Shown in pieces: positions 15,296 through 25,690 of a stretch of 41,300 bases of DNA. A program made the position numbers and the translations under genes. Numbering within the stretch: the first letter of the stretch is position 1; the number at the start of each line of letters is the position of its first letter. Source of the DNA: Nevskiaceae bacterium. Lineage in GTDB: Bacteria; Pseudomonadota; Gammaproteobacteria; Nevskiales; Nevskiaceae. The notes under the pieces are model-generated. The model made no database searches, had not been told where the DNA came from, and saw nothing but the letters and a program-made list of their open reading frames with translations. The DNA is taken from positions 1-41,300 of the forward strand of contig SCVA01000003.1 of assembly GCA_004297005.1 (NCBI GenBank), written 5' to 3'.

Positions 15296-16201
15296 GTGGA
15301 GACGCTGGAGATCCGCGCCGCCGACGGCATCCCGCTGGCGGCGAGCTACTTCCCGCCCCAGGGCCAGCCCAGGGCGGCGGTGCTGATCAACTCGGCAACG
15401 GCGGTGGACCGCCGCTACTACCGGGCGTTTGCCGAATGGCTGGCGGCGCGCGGCCATGCGGTGCTCAGCTACGACTATCGCGGCATCGCCGGCTCGCGGC
15501 CCCGGCGGCTGCGCCGCGACTTTCCGGCCAGCATCACGCTCTGGGGCGAGCGCGATTGCAGCGCCGCCGCCGAGGCCCTGGCGCAACGGGCACCGAAAAC
15601 GGCCGAGGGTGGCGCGCTGCCGCTGCTGCTGATCGGCCACAGCATCGGTGGCGTGGTGGTAGCCAGCATGCCCGACAACCAGCGCTTCGCCGCCATCCTC
15701 ACCGTCGGCGCGCAGAGCGCCTACTACCGCGACTGGCCGGCGGCGGTGCGCGGCAAGATGTTTCGCCAATGGCATCTGGCCCTGCCGCTGCTGACGCCGC
15801 TGTTCGGCTACTTCCCGGCCAAGCGCCTGGGCATGATGGAAGACCTGCCGGCCGGCGTCGCGCGCCAGTTCCATGCCCGTAGACGGCACCCCGACTGGCT
15901 GCGTCTCTTGGAGCGCGAGGGCCTCGCCAGCTACCACCGGCAAGTCCGCGCGCCGGTGCTGGCCATCGGCATCGCCGACGACCCCTACGGCACCCGTGCC
16001 GCGACGCTGCGCCATCACCGCCTGTTCGAGAACGCGCCGGTGGAATACCGCTGGATCGCGCCGGCCGAGATCGGCGAGTCGGAGATCGGTCACTTCGGCT
16101 TCTTCCGCCGCCGCTACCAGCAGACGCTGTGGCCGTTGGCGGCGGAGTGGCTGGAGGCTCAGTCGGCCGGCCAGTCCAGCCAGATGCGGCCGTCGGAATA
16201 G
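15296..16201 (+). CDS. Alpha/beta-fold hydrolase (S33-like)
   Basis: A 301-residue hydrolase with the nucleophile elbow GHSIGG near residue 117 and a typical N-terminal ADGIPLAASYFPP strand. The likely acid and histidine lie in IGIADDPYG and EIGHFGF. The start is taken as GTG 15296 (VETLEIRAADG), because the frame further upstream belongs to the preceding NUDIX gene. Specific substrate unknown. Its end overlaps the end of the convergent di-heme lipoprotein gene by 43 bases. Confidence 0.8.
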   Translation: METLEIRAADGIPLAASYFPPQGQPRAAVLINSATAVDRRYYRAFAEWLAARGHAVLSYDYRGIAGSRPRRLRRDFPASITLWGERDCSAAAEALAQRAPKTAEGGALPLLLIGHSIGGVVVASMPDNQRFAAILTVGAQSAYYRDWPAAVRGKMFRQWHLALPLLTPLFGYFPAKRLGMMEDLPAGVARQFHARRRHPDWLRLLEREGLASYHRQVRAPVLAIGIADDPYGTRAATLRHHRLFENAPVEYRWIAPAEIGESEIGHFGFFRRRYQQTLWPLAAEWLEAQSAGQSSQMRPSE

Positions 16202-17787
16202 ACCCGCTCCTCGGCGCGCAGGCCGGTGTCGGCCTCGTCGATATGCCGGTGCAGCTTTTCCGGCGGGCGCAGGAAGGGCTCGCGGCCGTGGATGAAATCC
16301 TGCTCGCGCACCAAGGCCCAGTAGGCCTTGTTGAGCGCCAGCGCTCGCTCGCGGCTGGGCACGATCAGCCAGCGCAGGTCGCGGTCGCCACCCGGCGCGG
16401 CGCGTAGAACGGCCTTGCGGTCGAGCACGCCGCCGGGGAAGAAGCGCGCCAGCACCTCGTCGTTGCTGCGGAAGGCGTCGCCGCCGCCGGCGCGGCTGAA
16501 CCAGGTGAGCACCTCCGGCTCGGCGTGGCCGGCCATCGGTACGTCGGCCATGCCTTCCAGCGTCTGCCAGCCCCAGCCCTGCGCGCCCGGCGCCTTGCGT
16601 GGAAAGCCGAAGGAGGAATCGGCGGTGATGCCTAAGCCACCGTGGCAGCCCATGCAGTGGTAGTGCTCCTCCAGGGTCTGTAGCCGCAGCGCGCCGCCGG
16701 CGTCCTCGATCCAGCCCTGGTAGCTCCAGCCGAAGGCGTTCATCAGCCCCAGCTCCGGGCTGCCGCGATAGCGCGGGGTCAGGCCGGCGGCCTTTTCGTC
16801 GCGCTCCTCGCGGTAGGCGCCCTTGATTGCGCTGTCGTCCAGATTGAGGCGCTTGACGCTGTAGCGGAGTTCCTTCAGCCGCGCCGAGAGCAGGTTGGGC
16901 TGGTCGGGGTCGACATAGCGCAGGCTGTGCAGAAACTCGGTGCCCTGCGGATAGCTCCAGCGCCGCACCGGCTCGCTCACGGCGGCGCCGGCGTAATGCT
17001 TGGGCAGGCCTTGGATGTGGCGGGCGCTGGCGAGCTTGCCGTCGCCGTCGAGGTCGAAGCCGGCCAGGGCTTCCGACACCGGCTCGATGGCGCGCCGCAG
17101 CGTGGCCTCGGGCACGGTGTCGGCGACGGTCATCGCCGCTTCCAGAATGGCGAGGTTGGCGCTGTAGACGGCGCGCGACTCGCGGCCCTGGGCATCCTGG
17201 CGAAAGCGCGCCGGCAGGCGGATCAGCACATCGTCGCTGGCGCCATTGGTGGGCCAGAAGCCGCCGGGCAGGGGCTTGTAGCGGAAGGCGCGCCAGCCGG
17301 AGCCGTCGCGCGCCCAGCCCTGGGCGTCAAAGCCCTGGCGGTAGTCGAGATCGGGCCGATAGCCGGGCGCGTCGCCGCCGCGCTGGGCGGCAAAGAGCGG
17401 CTGGTAGTTGTCCTGGCGGATGTAGGCCAGCACCTCGGCGTCGCTGGTGGCGGCGATGGCCGGGCGGCGGTCGACGAAGACATTGCGCCAGTGGTTGTCC
17501 ATTGCCGCCGGCGAGAAGGCGTATTGCTCCTGCAACTCCCAGTCGCCCTTGTCGTTGCGGCCGTTGCGGGTGGTGTGGCAGGTCCAGCAGGGGTTGGCGC
17601 TGCCCTCGGTCTGGGTGTAGCACTGCGGCGGCACGCCGGGCTCGGGATTGCTGAAGGCGACCAGGGCCTCGCGGGTCTGGGTGGCCGTGGCGGCAGCGAC
17701 CGGCTTGGCCGGTTCGGCGGGCTTGCCGCAGGCGGCGAGCAGGCACGCGAGCAGCAGGCCGGGGGCGCCAAGTAGCGGGCGGGGCAC
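16159..17787 (-). CDS. Di-heme c-type cytochrome lipoprotein
   Basis: A 542-residue exported lipoprotein (lipobox LLAAC, Cys20). Two heme-c attachment motifs are visible: CWTCH at 67-71 and CMGCH at 378-382, far apart as in a protein with two heme domains. A DLDGDGKL calcium-loop-like segment lies near residue 236. I know no function for this family. It is the last gene of a five-gene minus-strand operon of exported phosphatases and starts 3 bases after the preceding stop. Its 3' end overlaps the convergent hydrolase by 43 bases. Confidence 0.75.
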   Translation of the reverse strand: MPRPLLGAPGLLLACLLAACGKPAEPAKPVAAATATQTREALVAFSNPEPGVPPQCYTQTEGSANPCWTCHTTRNGRNDKGDWELQEQYAFSPAAMDNHWRNVFVDRRPAIAATSDAEVLAYIRQDNYQPLFAAQRGGDAPGYRPDLDYRQGFDAQGWARDGSGWRAFRYKPLPGGFWPTNGASDDVLIRLPARFRQDAQGRESRAVYSANLAILEAAMTVADTVPEATLRRAIEPVSEALAGFDLDGDGKLASARHIQGLPKHYAGAAVSEPVRRWSYPQGTEFLHSLRYVDPDQPNLLSARLKELRYSVKRLNLDDSAIKGAYREERDEKAAGLTPRYRGSPELGLMNAFGWSYQGWIEDAGGALRLQTLEEHYHCMGCHGGLGITADSSFGFPRKAPGAQGWGWQTLEGMADVPMAGHAEPEVLTWFSRAGGGDAFRSNDEVLARFFPGGVLDRKAVLRAAPGGDRDLRWLIVPSRERALALNKAYWALVREQDFIHGREPFLRPPEKLHRHIDEADTGLRAEERVYSDGRIWLDWPAD

Positions 17788-17790
17788 TGG

Positions 17791-18333
17791 CTAGCTCCGC
17801 TTCGGCGGCTGGTAGTCCGGCCCGTCGTGGCGGCGCGGGCGCAGGCTCTCGACGATCTGCCGCAGCTCCCGGCGGCGCAGCTCGAAGTGCGCCGGGTCGG
17901 CGCTGAGCAGGGCGCTGGCCCAGCGGCCCTCGCCGGCGACGGTGAGCAGGTAGGCGCTCAGCTCGCGCTCGCCCAGGCGGTAGCGCAGCACGTATTCGTA
18001 AGCGGGCAGGCCGTCGAGCTGCAGGCGGTGCTCCTCCAGTTGCTCGAAGGCCGTGGCCTTGTCGGCCAGGGCGCGCAGGCGGCGCTGGGTCTGGCCGTCG
18101 AGGCAGCTCGCGGGGTCGTCCAGGCGCTGGCTGTTCACCGCCAGGGCCACGCCCTCCCAGCCGGGCGCGGTGCCGCGAGCGTAGAGCGGCACCTCGGTGG
18201 CGTTGCGGCGCAGATCCCAGCCGGCCGGCAGTTGAAGCTGATAGCCGGGGCCGGCCACCGGCGTCATCGCGGCGTCCGCTCCGGCGGCCTGGGCGGCGGC
18301 GCCCAGTAGCAGCAGGGCCAGCAGCGTGCGCAC
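17791..18333 (-). CDS. Small exported PsbP/MOG1-like protein, paralogue 2
   Basis: A 180-residue protein with a signal peptide (RTLLALLLLGAAAQA-A). The mature part has GYQLQLPAGWDL, a central SCLDGQTQRRLRAL and AYLLTVAGEGRWASALL followed by FELRRRELRQIVESLRP; the layout resembles the PsbP/MOG1-like fold of DcrB/DUF1795 proteins. It is clearly paralogous to the gene at 19511-20035. The GTG at 18333 was chosen because its GAGG is 6 bases upstream; a GTG at 18336 is adjacent. It lies directly after the PLC-type phosphoesterase gene and is probably that enzyme's companion. Function not known. Confidence 0.65.
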   Translation of the reverse strand: MRTLLALLLLGAAAQAAGADAAMTPVAGPGYQLQLPAGWDLRRNATEVPLYARGTAPGWEGVALAVNSQRLDDPASCLDGQTQRRLRALADKATAFEQLEEHRLQLDGLPAYEYVLRYRLGERELSAYLLTVAGEGRWASALLSADPAHFELRRRELRQIVESLRPRRHDGPDYQPPKRS

Positions 18334-18341
18334 CACGCGCC

Positions 18342-19472
18342 TCAGGTGCCCGGCAGGTTGTTGTAGATGTCGGTGCCGAAGGGCACCAGGCCGGCCTGGC
18401 CGGCGTGGCCCAGGTAGGGCAGGCCGAACAGGTCCTCGATGCTCTTGAGCATGGAGTAGTGGTTGTAGGGCACGTCGGACACCGTGCCCGGCTTGATGAA
18501 GGGCGAGATCAGCACCGCGCCGATGCGGCCGCCGCCGGGGCCGAACAGGCCGGGCAGCACGCTGTTGGGGCCGCTGGGCTCGTTGCAGCAGGCGGCGGCG
18601 TCCTCGGCGTTGGCGCCGAGATTGGCCTCGTCGAAGGTGACCAGGATCAGGCCATCTTTCTGGTAGGCCGGCGAGGCCATGATCCTCGGCACCCATTCCT
18701 TGAGGAAGTCGTCGATGCCGACCAGACCGCCCGGATCGCCGTTGGCGCAGCCGCTGTCGTGGCCATCGGCGCAGAGGTTGGGGGTGATGAAGACGTAGTT
18801 GGGCGTGTTCGCTTCCTTCAGCAGATCGGTTTTCAGCGCCGCCAGCTCGACCACGTGGGCGTCGCAGTTGGCTTGGTCGTCGATGATGCTGTGGAAGTAC
18901 ACGAAGGGGTTGTGGCGGGTCGCGTACTGGTCGGTTGCGGTCGCCGACTGGGTGCCGTCCTGGGAGTTGAGCTTGGGGTGCGAGCAGGTGGCGGAGCCGT
19001 CGCGCGCCAGGTCAAAGCCCATGTCCTGCATGTAGCCCTTCCAGCTCAGCCCCTTGTCCTGCAACTGGTTGGCGATGGTCTTGATCGCCGGCGGGTAGAC
19101 GCAGCCAAAGCCGGTGACCTGGCCGTTGGCGTCCGGCGTGTTGGTGCCGACCCAGTCGAGGTAGGCGAGGCAGTCGGTGGCGGTCGCGGTGTTCGGCGAC
19201 TGGCCGCCGACCATGCTGATGTAGTTGTCCAGGCTGACGTGGCCGGTGCCGTGGTACTGGGTCAGCAGGGCGCCCAGCTTGGGCAGCTCGCTGGCCAGGT
19301 AGGGCGCGGCGCTGTCGGCGCCGGCGCCGAAGGTGTCGGCGTAGCTCTTGTTCTCCAGCACGATGATGAACACATGGCCGGGCTTGCTGGCCTTGGTGCC
19401 GGAGCCGGCGGGTTCGCTGCCGCCGCAGGCGGCGAGAGCGAGGGTCAACAGCAAGGGGAGCAGGGCTTTCAT
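18342..19472 (-). CDS. PLC-type phosphoesterase lipoprotein (PF04185)
   Basis: A 376-residue lipoprotein (LALAAC, Cys16) of the acid-phosphatase/phospholipase C family. Typical blocks are HVFIIVLENKSYADTFG near residue 33, HVSLDNYISMVGGQSPN, VTFDEAN and a final YNHYSMLKSIEDLFGLPYLG, which carry the metal and nucleophile regions of this family. Such enzymes hydrolyse phosphomonoesters or phospholipids outside the cytoplasm. It is the third gene of the phosphatase operon, 38 bases after the first small PsbP-like gene and 8 bases before the second. Which substrate is hydrolysed cannot be told from sequence. Confidence 0.82.
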   Translation of the reverse strand: MKALLPLLLTLALAACGGSEPAGSGTKASKPGHVFIIVLENKSYADTFGAGADSAAPYLASELPKLGALLTQYHGTGHVSLDNYISMVGGQSPNTATATDCLAYLDWVGTNTPDANGQVTGFGCVYPPAIKTIANQLQDKGLSWKGYMQDMGFDLARDGSATCSHPKLNSQDGTQSATATDQYATRHNPFVYFHSIIDDQANCDAHVVELAALKTDLLKEANTPNYVFITPNLCADGHDSGCANGDPGGLVGIDDFLKEWVPRIMASPAYQKDGLILVTFDEANLGANAEDAAACCNEPSGPNSVLPGLFGPGGGRIGAVLISPFIKPGTVSDVPYNHYSMLKSIEDLFGLPYLGHAGQAGLVPFGTDIYNNLPGT

Positions 19473-19510
19473 CGGTGGATCTCGGTGGTGCGGGCCTGGC
19501 GGCAGGGCGC

Positions 19511-20035
19511 TCAGCGCGCGGCCGGCCGCAGGCTGTCGGCGATGCGCCGGAACAGCGCGCGCTGGAATTCAAACCGCGCCGGCTCGCTGGCGAGGCTCAG
19601 CACGATCATCTCCTTCTCGGTGGCGAGCACCGTGAGATAGGCATGCAGATGGCGCGGGCCTTCGCGGTAGTCCAGCTCCAGGCGGCTGGCGACCGCGCCG
19701 CCCAGCTCCAGCGGCTGCTCGGAAACCACCTGGAAGTCCTGCGCCAGATGGCCCATGTCGCGCAGCTTGCGCAGCACGAAACCATCGAGGCAGGTGCGGC
19801 GGGCGTCGTAGGGTTCGCGGGTGAGTATCAACTGATCCTGCGCCCAGCCGACGGTATCGCTCTTGGGTGGGCGCGCCACCAGCTCGGCGCCCATCAGGCC
19901 GCGCTGCTGGCTCCATTGCGCCGGCAGCTCCAGGCTCCAGCCGGGGCCGCGCAGGGTCTGCAACTCGGCGGCGGAAGCCGGCAGCAGCCAGGCCAGCAGG
20001 GCCGCCGCCAGCGCGAGTGCCGGCCGCAGACGCAT
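19511..20035 (-). CDS. Small exported PsbP/MOG1-like protein, paralogue 1
   Basis: A 174-residue protein with a signal peptide ending near LLPASA-AEL. Mature sequence GPGWSLELPAQW, RTCLDGFVLRKLR, AYLTVLATEKEMIVLSL and FRRIADSLRP parallels the gene at 17791-18333 block by block, so the two arose by duplication. Its start overlaps the stop of the metallophosphoesterase by 1 base. The paralogue likewise follows a phosphatase gene, which suggests a partner or chaperone role for secreted phosphatases; that is inference from order only. Confidence 0.65.
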   Translation of the reverse strand: MRLRPALALAAALLAWLLPASAAELQTLRGPGWSLELPAQWSQQRGLMGAELVARPPKSDTVGWAQDQLILTREPYDARRTCLDGFVLRKLRDMGHLAQDFQVVSEQPLELGGAVASRLELDYREGPRHLHAYLTVLATEKEMIVLSLASEPARFEFQRALFRRIADSLRPAAR

Positions 20036-21123
20036 TACTTGCTCAAGCTGCGCACGAAGGCGGGCTTGGGCTTGCCGGCGGTATCGAGCGGCAGGGCCAG
20101 ATTCTCCAGCGTGTAGACCTCGCCCTTGAGCTCGCTCTCACTGATCTCGAACCAGAAGAAGCCAGGGGTGAGGTCCTGCTGCCAGTAGCTCTCGTTACGC
20201 GTCGCGTTACCGAACTCGCGGGTGTCGGAGCCGGCGCCGGAGAGCACGAACTCGGTCTTGCTGTTGCAGGTGGAGACCGGCTTCAGCCATTCCAGGTCGT
20301 GGTCGTGGCCAAAGATGAACAGGTCCAGGCCGCCGTTGTACTGGGTATCGCAGATGCTGGCGTCGAGGAAGTTCTTCCATTGCGTGCCGCTGACCGTGCC
20401 TGGCACCAGCGCATTGGTGCCGTCGAAGCTGCCGGCGTTGCCGTGCTGGCCGTTGGAGACGTAGGGGTGGTGGGCAAAAGCGAAGGTCCATTTGGCCTTG
20501 CTCGCCGCCAGCCCGGCCTGGAACCACTGCAACTGGGTGTTGGCGTAGGTGATGAAGTTGTACTGGGTGTTGAGCAGATCGGGGATGGTCGCCGCCATCG
20601 GGTTGGAGTCCAGGCAGAAGAACTCGGCGATCGGCGTCTCGCCGGCCGCCAGCGTGCTCGGCGCGGTGAAGGAGTGGTAGCGGGCGGGCAGGGTCCACTT
20701 GCCGGAGCTGCCTTCCGAGGTGGTGTACTGCACCTGGTAGTCACCCTTGTTGTTGGCGGCGCCTTCGCCGGCCGAGGTGGCCGAATTGTCGTGGTTGCCG
20801 AGGGTGGCGTAGACCGGGATATTGAGATCCTTGTAGGGCAGCTCGAACTTGGTCTGGAACTGCTCGTCGGTCACCGAGGTAACACCGCTGTCGTAGAAGT
20901 TGTCGCCCAGCTCCAGCGCAAAGTCGCAGCCCTTCAGCGCGCAGAGCTGCGCCATCGCGGCGCCGACCGCGTTCTGGTTGTCGTTGGCGCGGCCGGCGTC
21001 ACCGAAGGCGATGAACTTCACCGTCTTCTTGGCGGCCGCGGGCGGCGTGCCGCCGTTGTCGGGCTCCTGGCTGATGCCGCAGGCGGCGAGCGAGAGGGCA
21101 AGGGCGATAGGCAGCAGACGCAT
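20035..21123 (-). CDS. Metallophosphoesterase lipoprotein (acid phosphatase-like)
   Basis: A 362-residue calcineurin-like phosphoesterase. A lipobox LSLAAC (Cys15) anchors it. The metal-site motifs appear in order: GDAG (about 42), GDNFYDSG (about 74), GNHDN (about 110), AHHPYVSNG (about 215) and GHDHD (about 273), as in purple/tartrate-resistant acid phosphatase-like enzymes. It begins the five-gene operon. The upstream region has a PhoB-box-like sequence at 21170-21187 with a -10-like CAGAAT 10 bases downstream, so phosphate starvation probably induces it. Confidence 0.85.
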   Translation of the reverse strand: MRLLPIALALSLAACGISQEPDNGGTPPAAAKKTVKFIAFGDAGRANDNQNAVGAAMAQLCALKGCDFALELGDNFYDSGVTSVTDEQFQTKFELPYKDLNIPVYATLGNHDNSATSAGEGAANNKGDYQVQYTTSEGSSGKWTLPARYHSFTAPSTLAAGETPIAEFFCLDSNPMAATIPDLLNTQYNFITYANTQLQWFQAGLAASKAKWTFAFAHHPYVSNGQHGNAGSFDGTNALVPGTVSGTQWKNFLDASICDTQYNGGLDLFIFGHDHDLEWLKPVSTCNSKTEFVLSGAGSDTREFGNATRNESYWQQDLTPGFFWFEISESELKGEVYTLENLALPLDTAGKPKPAFVRSLSK

Positions 21124-21153
21124 GGCACAAGGTTTCCGGTAGGCAAGCGGCCT

Positions 21154-21187
21154 ATTCTGCCTAAGGCTTGTGATGCCGGGATGACAT
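21154..21187 (-). promoter_or_regulatory. Candidate Pho box and -10 for the phosphatase operon
   Basis: On the minus strand, ATGTCAT, four bases and GCATCAC (21170-21187) match the PhoB layout 7-4-7 (consensus CTGTCAT-N4-CTGTCAC); the first half matches 6 of 7 positions and the second 4 of 7. Ten bases downstream is CAGAAT (21154-21159), the distance usual between a Pho box and its -10. The start codon is a further 31 bases on. Good but not decisive. Confidence 0.45.
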
Positions 21188-21227
21188 GGGGCGGATTTCC
21201 CGTTTCCCGTATTCGTCGGCCGGCGCC

Positions 21228-21256
21228 TTGTGCCGGCCGGGGACAGGGCCTAACCT
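21228..21256 (+). promoter_or_regulatory. Sigma70-like promoter of thiC
   Basis: TTGTGC (21228-21233) and TAACCT (21251-21256) have a 17-base spacer, and the TPP riboswitch begins about 10 bases beyond the -10. A GGCCGGC/GCCGGCC inverted repeat lies around the -35. The thiC promoter is divergent from the Pho-like promoter some 40 bases away. Confidence 0.55.
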
Positions 21257-21265
21257 GCGCGCCAT

Positions 21266-21347
21266 AGCCGGGGGTGCCCCAAGCAGCGCGGGGCTGAGAT
21301 CACACCCTTGGAACCTGACCGACCCCCAAGGCCGGTGAGGGAAGGCT
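21266..21347 (+). ncRNA. TPP riboswitch (thi box)
   Basis: The leader contains the conserved TPP-aptamer segments in order: GGGGTGCC, GCTGAGAT, ACACCCTT, GAACCTGA and GTGAGGGAAGGCT. The closing stem is AGCC (21266-21269) with GGCT (21344-21347). It binds thiamine diphosphate and turns down thiC. A GC-only hairpin at 21350-21376 (GGCGCC-TG-GGCGCC within GGGGC/GCCCC) follows and may serve as the expression platform. No T-run follows it, so control of translation or of Rho access is more likely than intrinsic termination. Confidence 0.95.
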
Positions 21348-21349
21348 GA

Positions 21350-23302
<1,953 letters not shown>

Positions 23303-23327
23303 GCGGGACTCCCCAAAGCGGCCTCGG

Positions 23328-23346
23328 TTCGGTCATCCGGACCGAA
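23328..23346 (+). terminator. Hairpin after thiC without T-tract
   Basis: TTCGGTC (23328-23334) and GACCGAA (23340-23346) form a 7-bp stem with a 5-base loop 26 bases after the thiC stop. No run of Ts follows, so intrinsic termination is doubtful. Confidence 0.35.
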
Positions 23347-23417
23347 ATCCGTCGGAACCATGTGGATGAGGGTTTGTCGGTATAGCCCTGACAGAATTTT
23401 TCTGGAGACTCAATACG

Positions 23418-24494
23418 ATGCAGTTTTCCGACCTGCTTGAGCTGGTGATCGCCGGTAACAGCCTGTTGAAGTGGCTCAGCGCCATCGGCGCTGCCTTGTT
23501 GGTGAATCTGTTGATCGCCGTGCTGAAGTGGGTGGCGATCAACCGGCTTTCCGCGATCGCCCGGCGGACGACGACCGAGATCGACGACTCCCTCATCAGC
23601 GTCATTCGCGCCACGCATCAGGGGCTGCTGCTGTTCGTGACCTTGCTGATCGGCAGTCGCATGCTGGAGCTGCCGGTACGTCTCGACCAGGTGCTCAAGG
23701 GTGCGGCCACCATCGCCTTCTTCGCGCAGGTCGGTCTCTGGGGCAGCGCGGGTTTGAACTTCTGGCTGGCAGGCTACCGCGCCCGCACACTGCAGACCGA
23801 CGCCGCTGCGGCAACCTCGCTGGCGGCGCTGAGCTTCATCGGCCGGGTGGTGCTCTGGGCCCTGGTGTTGCTGCTGATGCTCGACAACCTGGGCGTCGAT
23901 GTGACCGCCATGGTCGCTGGCCTGGGCGTGGGCGGCATCGCCGTGGCGCTGGCCGTACAGAACATCCTGGGAGACCTCTTCGCGAGTTTGTCCATCGTGA
24001 TCGACAAACCCTTCGTGATCGGCGATTTCATCATCGTCGATGACTACATGGGCACCGTCGAGCATGTTGGCCTTAAGACCACGCGCGTGCGCAGTCTGGG
24101 CGGCGAGCAACTGGTGTTCTCCAATAGCGATCTGCTCAAGGCGCGACTGCGCAACTACAAGCGCATGCGGGAGCGGCGTGTGGTGTTCAAGTTCGGGGTT
24201 CTGTACGAAACCGATGACCGCCGGCTGGAGGCGATTCCCTTGGCGGTGCGCCAGATCATCGAGCGGCAGCCCAATACCCGCTTCGACCGCGCCCACTTCG
24301 CCGGATTCGGCGAGTCCAGCCTGGACTACGAGGTGGTCTACTGGATGCTGGATCCCGACTACAACCTGTTCATGGACACCCAGCAGGCGATCAATCTCGA
24401 TTTGCTGCGCCAGTTCCGGGCCGAGGGCATCGGCTTCGCCTACCCGACCCGCACGCTCTACATGGCGGCGCCGGAGCCTTCCGCTACCGCCTGA
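23418..24494 (+). CDS. Small-conductance mechanosensitive channel (MscS family)
   Basis: A 358-residue inner-membrane channel with about four membrane segments in the first 195 residues. The pore-lining helix and adjoining beta domain read LGVDVTAMVAGLGVGGIAVA then QNILGDLFASLSIVIDKPF, followed by the cytoplasmic GDFIIVDDYMGTVEHVGLKT segment, all hallmarks of MscS. These channels open under membrane tension and release solutes on hypo-osmotic shock. A GGAG precedes the ATG. It is a single-gene unit between thiC and the hydrolases. Confidence 0.9.
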   Translation: MQFSDLLELVIAGNSLLKWLSAIGAALLVNLLIAVLKWVAINRLSAIARRTTTEIDDSLISVIRATHQGLLLFVTLLIGSRMLELPVRLDQVLKGAATIAFFAQVGLWGSAGLNFWLAGYRARTLQTDAAAATSLAALSFIGRVVLWALVLLLMLDNLGVDVTAMVAGLGVGGIAVALAVQNILGDLFASLSIVIDKPFVIGDFIIVDDYMGTVEHVGLKTTRVRSLGGEQLVFSNSDLLKARLRNYKRMRERRVVFKFGVLYETDDRRLEAIPLAVRQIIERQPNTRFDRAHFAGFGESSLDYEVVYWMLDPDYNLFMDTQQAINLDLLRQFRAEGIGFAYPTRTLYMAAPEPSATA

Positions 24495-24646
24495 GCGTCC
24501 GGACGGCGTCGGTGCGGAGCCTGGTGATGGGGCTGAGGACCGCCATTCATCGCCTGTAACAAAAAACTGCCGTACGCCGGCCGAACTGGCTGGTAATTTG
24601 CGCGTCCTTTGTCATCAGTCTGCAACCAAAAGGACACACAACGGCA

Positions 24647-25552
24647 ATGAAACTGTGCTGGACCGCCGGCAGCGCCTGCGTCAATGGCCTGCAAATCGCC
24701 TGGGAACAGGCTGGTCCGGAGCAGGGCGAGCCGCTGCTGCTGCTGATGGGCCTGGGCGGCCAGCTGATCCACTGGCCGGACGCGCTCTGCGAGCGGCTGG
24801 TGCGGCAGGGCTTCCGGCTGACCCGTTTCGACAATCGTGATGCCGGCTTGTCCTCCGACGGCGACCGTGGCCTGCCGACGCGCATCCCGCAGGACTGGCT
24901 GCGCAGCCGCTTTGGCCTTCCGGCCGAGTCCAATTACAACCTGTACGACCTCGCCGAGGATGCGGTGGGCCTGCTCGACGCGCTGGGCATTGCCCGCGCG
25001 CATCTGGTCGGCGCCTCGATGGGCGGGATGGTGGCGCAGATCCTCGCGGCCCGGTATCCGCGGCGGGTGCTGAGCCTGAACTCGATCATGTCCAGCACCA
25101 ACGATCCCAGCCTGCCGTCGGCGCGCTTCGATGTGCTCTGGCGCATGGCCGGCATCGGGCCGAAGCCGCGCACCCGCGAGCAGGTGATCCGGCGGTCCAC
25201 GGCGATGCTGCGGCGGGTCGGTAGCCCGGGATTTCCCACCTCTTACGAGTACCGCGCGCGGCTCGCCGGCCAGGCCTACGACCGCGCGTTCCGGCCGGCC
25301 GGCGTCGCCCGCCAGACTCATGCGGTGCTGACCACCGGCAGCATCGAGTCGCTGCTGCCGCAGATCAGCGCGCCCACCCAGGTGGTGCACGGCCTCGCCG
25401 ATCCCCTGCTGCGGCCGGCCTGCGGTGAGCGCAGCGCCCGCCTGATCCGTGGTGCCCGGCTGGAGCTGATCGCGGGCATGGGCCATGACTTGGCGCCGGC
25501 GCTGGCGCCGCGCTGGGCGGAGCTGATCGCCGGCAACGCCGCGCGCGCTTAG
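24647..25552 (+). CDS. Alpha/beta hydrolase (esterase-like)
   Basis: A 301-residue cytoplasmic hydrolase. The nucleophile elbow GASMGG is near residue 124, and the probable acid and histidine are in HGLADPLLR and GMGHDLAP near the end. LLLLMGLGGQLIHW and FDNRDAGLSS are typical of the group that includes esterases and methyl esterases of polyketide and aromatic pathways. A specific substrate cannot be named. The ATG at 24647 follows AAGGA at a long spacing. Confidence 0.82.
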   Translation: MKLCWTAGSACVNGLQIAWEQAGPEQGEPLLLLMGLGGQLIHWPDALCERLVRQGFRLTRFDNRDAGLSSDGDRGLPTRIPQDWLRSRFGLPAESNYNLYDLAEDAVGLLDALGIARAHLVGASMGGMVAQILAARYPRRVLSLNSIMSSTNDPSLPSARFDVLWRMAGIGPKPRTREQVIRRSTAMLRRVGSPGFPTSYEYRARLAGQAYDRAFRPAGVARQTHAVLTTGSIESLLPQISAPTQVVHGLADPLLRPACGERSARLIRGARLELIAGMGHDLAPALAPRWAELIAGNAARA

Positions 25553-25690
25553 AGCAGACTGCTCGGCCCGGGGTCGTCGGCGGGCTGCCATGTGACGCGT
25601 TAATCATGTCGATAAGGCCGGTGTTCCGAGGATGAGGCGGCGTAGACCGCTTCCGGACCGGCTCCCTGGTGCTGGAGTGAGGAGTAGCAA

